A DNA stretch of 55,649 nt from Labilithrix sp. (GTDB lineage Bacteria; Myxococcota_A; Polyangia; Polyangiales; Polyangiaceae), in NCBI GenBank assembly GCA_019637175.1, contig JAHBWD010000059.1:1-55649 (forward strand), written 5' to 3'. The notes beneath the pieces are model-generated. The model had not been told where the DNA came from, searched no databases, and was given only the letters and a program-made list of their open reading frames with translations. Each line of letters starts with the position of its first letter. Within the stretch, counting starts at the first letter, position 1. This document shows, piece by piece, positions 16,117 to 24,936 of the stretch. The translations under genes and the position numbers were made by a program.

Positions 16117-16956
16117 TCAGCGGGAAGACAACGTGGAAACGACGCCGGCCAGGACCGAAGGCGCCGTCGGGCCGAGCGCGCGCATCGCGTAGACGAACGC
16201 GGCGTTGACGATGCCGACGGTGAGGAACGTCTTTCGATGCGCGGCGACCTGCGCGGCCGTCACCACGCTGCGATCGGCCGCCGGCAGCGGATGATCGCGG
16301 ACGTCCTCGAGCGTCTCGACGTCGAGGTCGGACTGACGGCGCAGGACGTCGTCGATCGCGAACACCAGCAAGCGATAGTCGCGCAAGCCAGCGGGGATGC
16401 GGCCTGGGAGCGTCGCGGCGAGGGCCTGCTGGATCGCGAGCGACGAATCGGCGTTGGCACCCGACGACGCGCTCCCGCACTCGACGCTCCAGTGCTCCTT
16501 GAGGAGCCGCACGAAGTGAGGCTCGAGTCGCTCGTCGCCGCGGACACAGGCGAGGTAGTGCTGCTGCGTCACGAGCTTGAGATGGAGCGCGAGCACGAGG
16601 AGCGAGAGCGGCGAGGCGTGCATGAGCGTGGCCGCGAGATCGTCGGGGTGCGGGACGAGGCGCGGGCGCGCGGGGAAGTCGGCGGCGAACGCGGCCTCGA
16701 ACGAGGAGAAGAGGTCGTGATGATCGAAGACGTCGAGCGGGAGCAGCGGCGCGAGCACCTCGCGGATCTCGAGGTCGGTGCGAGCGCGCTCGCGCGCCAC
16801 GCTCCCGAGCAGCGTCTCGAGGACCTCGAAGACATGCAGGTAGCTGCACGCTCGGATCTGGTTGAGGCGCCGCCGATCGTCTTCGTCGAGCGCGCGCACG
16901 GGCGCCGGGCCGGCGAGCGCCTCCGGCATGAAGCAGCGGGACATGTCGAGCTGCAT
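16117..16956 (-). CDS. hypothetical helical protein
   Basis: A 279-residue protein I do not recognise. ATG 16956 is chosen because a strong ribosome site (AGAGGTGAG) lies about 7 bases upstream; in-frame ATG 16986 and GTG 17043 lack one. The sequence is helical and rich in His and acidic residues in mid-helix positions, for example CSYLHVFEVLETLLGSVARE, LLPLDVFDHHDLFSSFEAAF, TQQHYLACV and PHFVRLLKEHWSVE. Such a spread of Glu and His recalls ferritin-like di-iron helical bundles, but no canonical ExxH pair set could be verified. The C-terminal VAAHRKTFLTVGIVNAAFVY may be a membrane-associated or buried helix. It diverges from the first Ser/Thr kinase gene. Confidence 0.6.
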   Translation of the reverse strand: MQLDMSRCFMPEALAGPAPVRALDEDDRRRLNQIRACSYLHVFEVLETLLGSVARERARTDLEIREVLAPLLPLDVFDHHDLFSSFEAAFAADFPARPRLVPHPDDLAATLMHASPLSLLVLALHLKLVTQQHYLACVRGDERLEPHFVRLLKEHWSVECGSASSGANADSSLAIQQALAATLPGRIPAGLRDYRLLVFAIDDVLRRQSDLDVETLEDVRDHPLPAADRSVVTAAQVAAHRKTFLTVGIVNAAFVYAMRALGPTAPSVLAGVVSTLSSR

Positions 16957-17138
16957 GGGCACGCTCACCTCTACCCATCTGTGCATAGCGCACGCCACAC
17001 GGCGCCGCAGCCCAGCCGCCCCCTCGAAGGCGCCCGATCGCACCCGATGTAGGTCGGTCTGTTCATCGCGAGGCTCGACCGCTACCCTCTCGAGGCGTGG
17101 GAACGGCCTCGGATCCGCCGGCGTCCGGGAGGGGCGGT

Positions 17139-18494
17139 ATGGCCGAAGGCCAGACCGTCGCCGGAAAGTACCTGCTCGGGCGTCAGCTCGGCGCCGGCGG
17201 GATGTGCATCGTCTACGAGGCGCAGCACCTCGCGCTCCAGCAGGCCGTCGCCCTCAAGGTCTTGAAGCCCGAGCTGGCGAACGACGCCGACTGCGTCGCG
17301 CGCTTCGAGCGCGAGGCCCGCGCCGCTGCCCAGCTCCGCAGCCCCAACGTCGCGAAGGTGTTCGACGTCGATCTCGTCAGCCAAGGTCCTTACATCACGA
17401 TGGAGCTGCTCGTCGGCCGCGACATCGGCGCCGAGCTCGCCGAGCTCGGCCGCCTGCCGATCCCGCTCGCCGTCGACTATGTCCGCCAGGCGCTCTCCGG
17501 CATCTCCGAGGCGCACGCGCTCGGGATCATCCATCGCGATCTGAAGCCCGAGAACCTCTTCCTCACCGATCTCGGCGCGCTCACCGACCGCAAGCTCGTC
17601 AAAATCCTCGACTTCGGGATCGCCAAGAACGTCGCGGAGACGGCGCGACGCCTCACGGCGCCCGACACGGTGTTCGGCACCGTCGACTACATGTCGCCCG
17701 AGCAGATTCGATCCGCGTCCGCGGTCGATCACAGGAGCGATCTCTGGGCGCTCGGGATCATCCTCTACGAGCTGCTCACGGGTCGCACGCCCTTCAGCGG
17801 CGACGCTCGATCGGTGATCGCGCAGATCGTGAGCGATCCGGTACCGACGCCGTCGGACCACGCGCCCGAGCTGCCGCCGTCGCTCGTCGAGACGGTAATG
17901 AGGGCGCTCGAGAAAGACCCGGCGCGGCGCTTTCAGTCGGCCGACGAGTTCCGCCATCAGCTCGAGGGCTACGGCGACTTCGAGCCGATCACCTCGCTCA
18001 TCGCGCGCCTCCCTCCTCAGTCGGTGCCGCGCGGACAGGTCCGTTCGGTGCCGCCTCCGAGCGAGCAAGCGCGCGACGGTCGCGACGCGCGGACGCACGG
18101 CTCGTGGGAGACGAAGCGCGTCGAGCGGCCGCGAAGCAAGGCGTGGATCATCCTGCCGCTCGTCGGCCTCGTGGGCGGAGCGATCGGCGCGACCGTGTAT
18201 GTCTCCGGCGGGCGCGTTCCCGCGAGCTGGCGAGCGACGGCGGCGGGAGCGAGCGCGACGGCGCCGTCGTCGAGCGCGCCGTCCGAGGCCGCGCCCGCGA
18301 CCGAGCCCGCGGCCGAGCCGGCGGCGATGCCGAGCACGACGGCCGAGCCACCGGTCGCCTCGGTCGAGCCCGCGAGCTCCGCGCCGCCCCGATCGAAGCC
18401 GGGCAAGGCACGACCCGCGAGCCCCGCGCGACCCGCGCCGGCCTCGCGACCGCCGGCGAGCGCGACGCCGACCGCGCTGCCGAAGCGTCTCTGA
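17139..18494 (+). CDS. Ser/Thr protein kinase, single membrane span (kinase 1)
   Basis: A 451-residue Hanks-type kinase. The glycine loop is LGAGGMCIVYE (18-27), catalytic Lys40 is in VALKVLKPE, the HRDLKPEN loop has Asp134, DFGIAK starts at 158, and the activation segment ends YMSPEQ. After the kinase domain (about 8-280) comes an Arg-rich juxtamembrane part, one transmembrane helix (about 335-357), then an Ala/Pro/Ser-rich periplasmic tail without a folded sensor domain. It should phosphorylate Ser/Thr on unknown cytosolic targets. ATG 17139 has a strong ribosome site (GGGAGGGG). It is the first of five such kinases in the next 10.5 kb and converges on kinase 2. Confidence 0.95.
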   Translation: MAEGQTVAGKYLLGRQLGAGGMCIVYEAQHLALQQAVALKVLKPELANDADCVARFEREARAAAQLRSPNVAKVFDVDLVSQGPYITMELLVGRDIGAELAELGRLPIPLAVDYVRQALSGISEAHALGIIHRDLKPENLFLTDLGALTDRKLVKILDFGIAKNVAETARRLTAPDTVFGTVDYMSPEQIRSASAVDHRSDLWALGIILYELLTGRTPFSGDARSVIAQIVSDPVPTPSDHAPELPPSLVETVMRALEKDPARRFQSADEFRHQLEGYGDFEPITSLIARLPPQSVPRGQVRSVPPPSEQARDGRDARTHGSWETKRVERPRSKAWIILPLVGLVGGAIGATVYVSGGRVPASWRATAAGASATAPSSSAPSEAAPATEPAAEPAAMPSTTAEPPVASVEPASSAPPRSKPGKARPASPARPAPASRPPASATPTALPKRL

Positions 18495-18515
18495 AAACAC
18501 GACGTCAGCGCGACG

Positions 18516-19964
18516 TCAGCTCTTCGCGTCGGCGAGCTTGCGGAGCTCGAGGCGCAGCTCGCGCGCGGACTTGAAGCGTCGCTCCGGCGCCTTCTCGAGG
18601 CAACGAAGGATCACCGCCTCGAGCGCGGCCGGCAGCCCGGGCGTGAGCATCGACGGCGGCCGCGGCGCCTCGCTCCGGTGCTTCATGAGGATGCGATACG
18701 CCTGATCGGAGGTGAACGGCACCTCCCCCGCGAGCATCTCGTAGAGGACGACGCCGCACGCATAGACGTCGGCGGCCGGCGTCGCCGGCGAGCCCGTGGT
18801 CTGCTCCGGCGCCATGTACTCGGGCGTGCCCGCGGCGACGCCCTCGACGTTGACGCCGAGCGCGGCGATGCCGAAGTCGCACACCTTCACGATCTCCATC
18901 GGCTGGCCCTCGTCGTCTTGCGCGGGAACGAGCACGACGTTGTCGGGCTTGACGTCGCGGTGAACGATCTCGCGATCGTGCGCCGCCGAGAGCCCGGCGC
19001 AGATCTGGATCATCACGTCGAGCGCGCGCGACGGAGCGAGCCTGCGACGCGCGCCGATGACGCTGCCGAGCGTGTAGCCCGACAGGTACTCCATCACGAT
19101 GTAGACGAGGCCCTCCTCCTGTCCGTAGTCGTAGACGCGCGCGACGTTGGGGTGCTCGAGCTGGCTCGCGGCGCGCGCCTCGGTGCGGAAGATCTCGAGG
19201 AGGCCGGGATCGTCGCGATAGCGAGGGTTCAAGACCTTGATCGCCACCGTGCGCCCGAGATCGCGGTGCGACGCCTTGAACACGATGCCGCTCGCGCCGC
19301 TGCCGATGACCGAGTCGAGCGTGTACTTGCCCCCGCCGATGATCCGGCCGCAGAGCGGATCCTGCGTCGTCGGCGCCTGGCGAACGTTCCACGAGACGTC
19401 GGGGCTCCCCGGCGCGCGCGTGCTCTGGCCGGGGAGCGTCTGACTCTCTTCGTCGTTGAAGATCTGGGGCGCGAACGTGAGCGTCCGATCTTCGGACATC
19501 GTCCCCGCCTCGCGCGGTCCGCGCGGGACGGAGCTCTCGGGATCGAAGACCGTCGTCGCGCTGATCTCGTCGCTCTGCGGCGACGACGACGGCGGAGCGT
19601 CGACGGGCTCCGGAGCGACCGCGCTCGAGAGCGTGCGGTCCTCGTCGGCGCGGCTCGCCAGCGTCCGATCCTCGGCATGGCTCGCGGGCAGCTCGTCTCC
19701 ACCCGCGAGCTCCGCGAGCTCCGGCACGTGCGCCGGATCGATCGGCGCGACGCGCAGCGGATACTCGCCGTCGCGCGGCGAGCCCACGAGCTCGGCCGCC
19801 AGCGCGCCGATCAGCGCGTCACCGACCCATAGCTGCAGGGTTCGCCGGCCCGGTGGCGGCGCTTCCGGCAAGGCCACGTAGACGATCTCGCCGTCGAGCG
19901 CCGCGCGCACGATGGGCGCGACCTGCGAGTGGAGCTCGAATCGCGCGACGAGGACGGCCGGCAC
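18516..19964 (-). CDS. soluble Ser/Thr protein kinase with N-terminal PilZ-like domain and EDRTL repeats (kinase 2)
   Basis: A 482-residue kinase with no membrane span. Residues 1-85 are beta-rich (LVARFELHSQVAPIVRAALD, RRTLQLWVGDALIGALAAEL) and resemble a PilZ-type module, though the RxxxR and DxSxxG signatures are not clear. A linker (90-205) carries three copies of EDRTL (98-102, 108-112, 158-162), all rich in Thr and acidic residues. The kinase domain follows: GSGASGIVFK loop (221-230), Lys243, HRDVKPDN with Asp337, DFGIAAL, and YMAPEQ. The GTG at 19964 is the best start available, but no ribosome site is obvious. The gene diverges from kinase 3 with only 72 bases between them, which must hold both promoters. 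Confidence 0.9.
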   Translation of the reverse strand: MPAVLVARFELHSQVAPIVRAALDGEIVYVALPEAPPPGRRTLQLWVGDALIGALAAELVGSPRDGEYPLRVAPIDPAHVPELAELAGGDELPASHAEDRTLASRADEDRTLSSAVAPEPVDAPPSSSPQSDEISATTVFDPESSVPRGPREAGTMSEDRTLTFAPQIFNDEESQTLPGQSTRAPGSPDVSWNVRQAPTTQDPLCGRIIGGGKYTLDSVIGSGASGIVFKASHRDLGRTVAIKVLNPRYRDDPGLLEIFRTEARAASQLEHPNVARVYDYGQEEGLVYIVMEYLSGYTLGSVIGARRRLAPSRALDVMIQICAGLSAAHDREIVHRDVKPDNVVLVPAQDDEGQPMEIVKVCDFGIAALGVNVEGVAAGTPEYMAPEQTTGSPATPAADVYACGVVLYEMLAGEVPFTSDQAYRILMKHRSEAPRPPSMLTPGLPAALEAVILRCLEKAPERRFKSARELRLELRKLADAKS

Positions 19965-20036
19965 TTGCGAGCGAGTGTAGCAGCATGGCCTCGGGGGAAC
20001 GGGACAGCTACCGCGCGAATGGTCTATCCTCGATGC

Positions 20037-21467
20037 ATGCATCCGGAGGGGAGATCCCCGCGACCCGCGGCGTTGCCGGGGATCGGGCAGACCCTCGGGG
20101 GCAAATACGAGATCGTCCGCCTGCTCGGCGAGGGCGGGATGGCCTACGTCTTCGAGGCGAGCCACCGGAAGCTCCAGCAGCGCGTGGCGATCAAGCTGCT
20201 CGCGCCGGAGTTCGCGAAAGATCCGGAGCTGGTGCAGCGCTTCGAGCGCGAGGCGCGCAACGTCGCGCGCCTCCGCACGAAGCACGTCGCGCGGGTGATG
20301 GACGTCGATCAGACCGAAGACGCCGTTCCGTTCATCGTCATGGAGTTCCTCGAAGGGCGCGACCTCGACGCCGAGCTCCAAGCGCGGAGCCGGCTCCCCG
20401 TCGGCGAGGCGGTCGACTACGTGCTCCAGGCATGCGCCGCGATGGTGGAGGCGCACGGCGTCGGGCTCATCCATCGCGATCTCAAGCCGGCGAACCTCTT
20501 CTTGGCGAGCGACGGCGGCGATCGCGTCGTCAAGGTGCTCGACTTCGGGATCTCGAAGGTGATGGGCGAGGCCACGCGCCTCACCGTGGCCGGCGCGGTG
20601 ATGGGGACGGTGATGTACATGTCCCCCGAGCAGGTGCGCGCGCACGCGAACGTCGACACGCGCGCAGACGTCTGGGCCATGGGCGTCATCCTCTACGAGC
20701 TCATCGCCGGCCGCGCGCCGTGGGAAGGGAGCTCGCCGCAGATCGCCGCCGCGATCGTCTCGACCGATCCTCCCGATCTGCGCGCGTCCGCGTCGGTGCC
20801 CGAGGGCCTCGCAGACAGCGTGCGCACGATGCTGCAGCGCGAGCCCGACCGCCGCTTCGCGAGCATCCGCGACGTCGTCACGGCCCTCGCACCTTTCGTG
20901 ACCCCCGGGAGCATCGGCGCGGCCGCCGCCGAGCAGATCACGCTCGCGCAGTCGGGCGCGCGCTCCGCGGCGGCGAAGCCGAACTTCCCCAAGAACACCG
21001 TTCCGATGATCGGATCGCCGCGCCACCAGCCACCGGCGAGCGGCCCGGTGACGCCGCGCTCGGTCGGGCCGTCGACGCCCGCGATGGCCTCGGCGCGCGG
21101 CGTCGCCGAGGCGCCGCCGGCGCCGCGAGGAAAGCTCGTGCTCGCGCTCGCGGCCGCTGCCGGCGTGATCGGCGCCGCGGGGGTCGTTCTCATCTTGGTG
21201 GTCATGCTCCACGGGTCTCCGCCGGCGACGACAGGCGCCGCGCCTCCGGCCGCCTCGTCGGTCGTGAGCCCCGCGAGCGCGCCGGCGCCGAGCCCTCCGG
21301 CGCCGAGCGCGTCGGCGTCGGACTCCGAGACTCCGCCTCCGCCGTCGACGGGAACGACGCCGCGCGCGACCGGAGCGCCCAGCGGCTCGGCGCGTCGCGT
21401 CGACGCCGGCGCGACACGCGCGCATCCTGCGCCCCCGAAGCCATCCGAGAATCCAGCGCTGCTCTGA
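20037..21467 (+). CDS. Ser/Thr protein kinase, single membrane span (kinase 3)
   Basis: A 476-residue kinase. The domain starts at GGKYEIVRLLGEGGMAYVFE, with catalytic Lys53, HRDLKPANLF (Asp148), DFGISKVMGE, and YMSPEQVRA. A cytoplasmic Pro/Ser-rich linker leads to one long transmembrane helix (LVLALAAAAGVIGAAGVVLI, about residue 363 on) and a short Pro/Ser/Ala-rich periplasmic tail. ATG 20037 follows ribosome-like purines poorly; an upstream in-frame ATG would add residues with no kinase similarity. The gene is followed after 34 bases by an exported TPR protein on the same strand, a pairing common in myxobacterial kinase loci and possibly an operon. Targets are unknown. Confidence 0.94.
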   Translation: MHPEGRSPRPAALPGIGQTLGGKYEIVRLLGEGGMAYVFEASHRKLQQRVAIKLLAPEFAKDPELVQRFEREARNVARLRTKHVARVMDVDQTEDAVPFIVMEFLEGRDLDAELQARSRLPVGEAVDYVLQACAAMVEAHGVGLIHRDLKPANLFLASDGGDRVVKVLDFGISKVMGEATRLTVAGAVMGTVMYMSPEQVRAHANVDTRADVWAMGVILYELIAGRAPWEGSSPQIAAAIVSTDPPDLRASASVPEGLADSVRTMLQREPDRRFASIRDVVTALAPFVTPGSIGAAAAEQITLAQSGARSAAAKPNFPKNTVPMIGSPRHQPPASGPVTPRSVGPSTPAMASARGVAEAPPAPRGKLVLALAAAAGVIGAAGVVLILVVMLHGSPPATTGAAPPAASSVVSPASAPAPSPPAPSASASDSETPPPPSTGTTPRATGAPSGSARRVDAGATRAHPAPPKPSENPALL

Positions 21468-21501
21468 CGCGCGTGGCGCACCTCATGCTTGTCGTCGATG
21501 C

Positions 21502-22380
21502 GTGAAGCTCCGCTTCGGCGTCGTCGTCATCGCCTTGCTCCTCGCGCACGGAGGCAGCGCCGCCGCAGCCGACGATCTCTCTCGTGCGCGAGCGCTCTTC
21601 GACGAAGCGGGCGAGCTCGAGCGACAAGGTCGCTGGGACGCGGCGCAGGATCGCTTGCGTGCGGCGATCCGGATCCGCGAGACGCCGCACTTGCGCTACG
21701 CGCTCGGCTGGGCGCTCGAGAACGACGAGAAGCTCCTCGAGGCGAGGACGGAGTACGAGCTCGCGTTGCGTCTCGCGCGGCGCGGTTCGGTCGAAGAGGT
21801 CACGCGGCTCGCGACGGCACGAATCGCCGAAGTCGATCGCAAGACGCCGCTCGTGCAGATCCGCGTGCGAGGCCGTCTCCTGCCGACGACGCGGATCTCG
21901 GTCGAAGGTCGGCCCGTGGCGGTGCGCGACGACGCCGGAACCGTGTCGGTCGATCCCGGCAGCCGCGTCGTTCGCGTGGAGCGGCGCAGCAAAGGGATCT
22001 CCGACCGCACCATCACCGTGCGTCCCGGCGTGCTCCGCGTCGTGGAGGTGGAGGGCGACGAGATGCCTCCTCCCAGCGTCGCGCGGAGCGCCGCGCTCGC
22101 GAAGGGCGTCGCGCCCGATCGCGCGCAGCCCGCGGCGCTTCCCTGGGTGCTCGTCGCCGGCGGTGGGGCGCTCACGCTCGGCGCGACGGGCCTCCTCGTC
22201 TCGAGCCCGAGCGGCGCGTGGACGCAGGACGCCGCCGCGGCCGCGATGGGAACGGCCGGCCTCGTGTCGCTCGGCGTCGGTACGCTGATGCTCCTCTCGA
22301 GCGCGCGCGACGAGCCTCGACGCGCGCGCGTCGACGTGACGCCGACGATCGGCGGCGCCCGCGCGACGATCGCGTTCTAG
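21502..22380 (+). CDS. exported TPR/PEGA-like protein
   Basis: A 292-residue protein with a cleavable signal peptide (about 1-23, ending GGSAAAADD). A TPR-like region follows (ARALFDEAGELERQGRWDAA, LRYALGWALENDEKLLEART), then a beta domain (LVQIRVRGRLLPTTRISVEG, VSVDPGSRVVRVERRSKG) that resembles the PEGA-type surface domain, and two predicted C-terminal transmembrane helices (PWVLVAGGGALTLGATGLLV, GTAGLVSLGVGTLMLLSS). The second gene of this design is at 23851-24801, and both flank kinase genes. Function is unknown; a periplasmic partner of the kinases is only suggested by position. The GTG start is followed closely by the signal peptide. The TAG stop shares CTAG with the convergent kinase 4. 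Confidence 0.8.
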   Translation: MKLRFGVVVIALLLAHGGSAAAADDLSRARALFDEAGELERQGRWDAAQDRLRAAIRIRETPHLRYALGWALENDEKLLEARTEYELALRLARRGSVEEVTRLATARIAEVDRKTPLVQIRVRGRLLPTTRISVEGRPVAVRDDAGTVSVDPGSRVVRVERRSKGISDRTITVRPGVLRVVEVEGDEMPPPSVARSAALAKGVAPDRAQPAALPWVLVAGGGALTLGATGLLVSSPSGAWTQDAAAAAMGTAGLVSLGVGTLMLLSSARDEPRRARVDVTPTIGGARATIAF

Positions 22381-23711
22381 AACCCGGGGCTCGACAGGCC
22401 GCCGTGGACGCCGCTCGGATCCGCGAGCGCGCTCGGGCGATCGGCCTTGGGCTTGCTCGGCCGCGGTCGCTTCGGCGCGACCGGTGCAGCCGGCGCCGGC
22501 GCGACCTCGGACGGCTCGATCGCAGGGGGCGCAGGCGGAGGCTCGGTCGTCGCGCTCGGCGCGGGCTGCACCTCGCGCTGCGGCGCGGACGCGAACGCGG
22601 CGGCCGTAGCGGGCGAAGCGACGTCCGGGCGCGTCGCGGCCCACTTCGGCGTGACGAGCAGCGCGGCGACGCCGAGGACGGCGGCGCTCGTCATCACGAA
22701 CGAAGGGCGCAGCGCCCTCGCGGGCCGACGCCGCGAGCGCGCGACCGCCGGCGGCACAGTGTGGTCGTACGCGACTTCCCCCAGCGCGCTTCCTGGCGGC
22801 GCGAGCACTTCGCTCACCGCGGCGAACGGCGCGAGCGCGGCGACGAGAGCGTCGACCGACGGATAGCGTTCGCTCACGTTCTTCGCGAGCGCGCCCATGA
22901 GCACCGTCACGAAAGCGTCGGGCAAGTCTGGGCGCAGCGCGCGCGGATCAGGGACGGGATCGGCCGCGATGGATGCGATGCACGCCGAGGCCTCTTCGTG
23001 CCCGAACGGCGTCTGACCGGTCACGAGCTCGTAGAGCGTGACGCCGAGCGACCAGACGTCCGAGCGCTTGTCGACGTACTTGGCGCACCGAACTTGCTCC
23101 GGCGACATGTACTGCGGCGTCCCGAGCGGCGCGACCGCCTGGGTGATCGACGCTTCGCCCCCGGCGACGCGCTTCGCCACGCCGAAGTCGAGCACCTTCA
23201 CGATCGATCGATCGTCGAGCTCCGCGAGGAAGAGGTTGCTCGGCTTGAGATCGCGATGAACGATGCCGAGCCGGTGCGCCTCCGCGATCGCCTCGCAAGC
23301 CTCGAGGATCCATCGAACCGCGCGCGCGACCGGCTGCGGCCCCTCGCGATCGATCACGCTCGCGAGATCGTGCCCGTCGAGCAGCTCCATCACGATGAAC
23401 GGCGTCCCATCGGCGGTCACGTCGATGTCGAAGACCTTCACCGCGTGCGCGCTGGAGAGCGCTCCCGCCGCGCGCGCCTCGCGCTCGAAGCGCGTGACGA
23501 GCTCGGGATGCTCGCGCAACGCGGGGCCGAGCACCTTGATCGCCACGCGATGTCCGAGGCGCAGATGACGGCCCTCGAAGACGACCCCCATCCCTCCCTG
23601 TCCGAGGAACTGTTCGACCTCGTACTTGCCGGCGAACGGTTCGTGCGCGGAGGGGAGCCAGTCGGGCGGCTCAGCTTCACGTCGGGTTTCGAATGGTTCA
23701 GCCGGCGCCAC
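22377..23711 (-). CDS. Ser/Thr protein kinase, single membrane span (kinase 4)
   Basis: A 444-residue kinase. Key parts are the GQGGMGVVFEG loop (37-47), Lys59 in VAIKVLG, HRDLKPSNLF (Asp154), DFGVAKRVAGG, and YMSPEQVRCAKYV. After the kinase domain there is a basic linker (SRRRPARALRP), a transmembrane helix (FVMTSAAVLGVAALLV) and a Pro/Ala-rich periplasmic tail. GTG 23711 has GGAAG about 6 bases upstream and places the kinase fold at residue 30. It converges on the TPR gene, with the two TAG stops sharing the palindrome CTAG. Upstream, after 139 bases, lies a second exported TPR/PEGA gene on the same strand that may be co-transcribed. Confidence 0.95.
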   Translation of the reverse strand: MAPAEPFETRREAEPPDWLPSAHEPFAGKYEVEQFLGQGGMGVVFEGRHLRLGHRVAIKVLGPALREHPELVTRFEREARAAGALSSAHAVKVFDIDVTADGTPFIVMELLDGHDLASVIDREGPQPVARAVRWILEACEAIAEAHRLGIVHRDLKPSNLFLAELDDRSIVKVLDFGVAKRVAGGEASITQAVAPLGTPQYMSPEQVRCAKYVDKRSDVWSLGVTLYELVTGQTPFGHEEASACIASIAADPVPDPRALRPDLPDAFVTVLMGALAKNVSERYPSVDALVAALAPFAAVSEVLAPPGSALGEVAYDHTVPPAVARSRRRPARALRPSFVMTSAAVLGVAALLVTPKWAATRPDVASPATAAAFASAPQREVQPAPSATTEPPPAPPAIEPSEVAPAPAAPVAPKRPRPSKPKADRPSALADPSGVHGGLSSPGF

Positions 23712-23850
23712 GGTCTGCTTCCATTCACGTATCGTTCCTGGCCGGCGCGGCGACGAAACGAAACGCCGTCACGCGCGTGCGCAACAGAACCCGTGGTTGC
23801 GTGACGCGCGCCCGTACGCGAACGCACCGTCGTGGCGGATTGTCTCCGAG

Positions 23851-24801
23851 TCAGAATCGGCCGGCGGCCACGAGCCCTGCGCCCGCGGGGGCGACCGCGA
23901 TCCCTCGCGACGGCGAGCGCGGTGCGGTGAGCCACAAGACGGCGCCCGTGCCCGCGAGCACGCCGCCGGCGACGAAGAGCGCCGTCGCGACGTTCGCTTC
24001 GGTGCGCGACGTATCGCGGAGATCGAGGCCGGTCTGATCGCACGTGCGCTCGCCGCAATGCGCCTTCGAATCGTCGAGGGTGCCGATCGCGCGGACGCCG
24101 AAGAAGGTTCCGACGCCGACCGCGGCGACGCCGACCGCGGCGAGCGTGATCCCGATCGTGCGCTGCGTGGTCGGTAGGGGCGCGGGCGCCGGCGCCTCGG
24201 TGCTCGGCGCCCGCGCGAGGGCGAGCGGCGTGACCACGAACGACGCGCGCGCGCCGCTGGGGCCGACCTCGATGGTCGACTCGCGCGCCTCGTGGCCCGG
24301 CGCGGAGACGCGCACGACGTGCGGCCCGGGATCGACCGGCGCGTCGATGCCCCAGCCCGCGCGCCCGAGCGGCGTGCCGTCGCGCGTGACGACGAGGCCG
24401 GAGACGTCGCTCGCGGGAGGAACGACGACGGTGAGCCGCGAGAGCGACGGCTCGAGACGGTCGGCGCGCTCCTTCGCGATCTTCTCGCGCGCGTCGCGCT
24501 CCTTGGCGGCGCTCGCCTGCGCCTCGCGAAACTGTCCCCACGCGCTCGCGGTCTTGCCCGTGCGCTCGTAGCAATCGGCGAGGTAGAGCATCGTGCCGAT
24601 GCCGGTGTCGAGGCGGAGGCTCTCGGCGAGCTTGGGGCACGCCTCGGCGTAGTTGCCTTCGGCGAGCAGCGCCTTCGCTTGCTCGAAGAGGACCTCGGCG
24701 GTCGCCTTGTCGGCGGCCTGGCCGAGCGCGTCGGCCGGAGACGCGAGGGCGACGCCCGCGATCGCCGCCGCGATCAAGCTCCGAGCACCCCGACCGGACA
24801 C
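23851..24801 (-). CDS. exported TPR/PEGA protein
   Basis: A 316-residue protein with a signal peptide (LIAAAIAGVALASPADALGQ). It then has TPR-type helices (TAEVLFEQAKALLAEGNYAE, ACPKLAESLRLDTGIGTMLY, LADCYERTGKTASAWGQFRE), a PEGA-like beta domain (SGLVVTRDGTPLGRAGWGID, GPHVVRVSAPGHEARESTIE) and two C-terminal membrane helices (TIGITLAAVGVAAVGVGTFF, ALFVAGGVLAGTGAVLWLT) around a short loop with two Cys (HCGERTCDQTG). The architecture is widespread in myxobacterial genomes, usually beside Ser/Thr kinases, with no assigned role. The start is GTG 24801; no ATG lies before the signal peptide. It is similar in plan, but not in sequence, to the protein at 21502. Confidence 0.82.
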   Translation of the reverse strand: MSGRGARSLIAAAIAGVALASPADALGQAADKATAEVLFEQAKALLAEGNYAEACPKLAESLRLDTGIGTMLYLADCYERTGKTASAWGQFREAQASAAKERDAREKIAKERADRLEPSLSRLTVVVPPASDVSGLVVTRDGTPLGRAGWGIDAPVDPGPHVVRVSAPGHEARESTIEVGPSGARASFVVTPLALARAPSTEAPAPAPLPTTQRTIGITLAAVGVAAVGVGTFFGVRAIGTLDDSKAHCGERTCDQTGLDLRDTSRTEANVATALFVAGGVLAGTGAVLWLTAPRSPSRGIAVAPAGAGLVAAGRF

Positions 24802-24832
24802 CCTCCAAGGTTACCGCGCTCGCCCGAGCAGA

Positions 24833-24856
24833 GGAGCAAAGGAGCAAAGGAGCACG
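24833..24856. repeat. short tandem repeat of GGAGCAAA
   Basis: GGAGCAAA occurs at 24833-24840 and 24841-24848, and a third degenerate unit GGAGCACG follows. A related ACAAAGGAGC lies at 24873-24882. The tract sits between two diverging genes and is purine-rich, so it may affect promoter or ribosome access; no function is shown. Confidence 0.5.
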
Positions 24857-24936
24857 CGAAGCGCACATGTGAACAAAGGAGCGACGCACGCGCGCCGGCT
24901 TGCATGTCCGAACACACGGACGCGATAATCGGGATA

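Noticed and set aside
18500..18520. Direct repeat CGACGTCAGC at the end of two convergent kinases, as a terminator
   Set aside because: It is a direct, not an inverted, repeat; it partly codes for the end of kinase 2 and no T-run follows.
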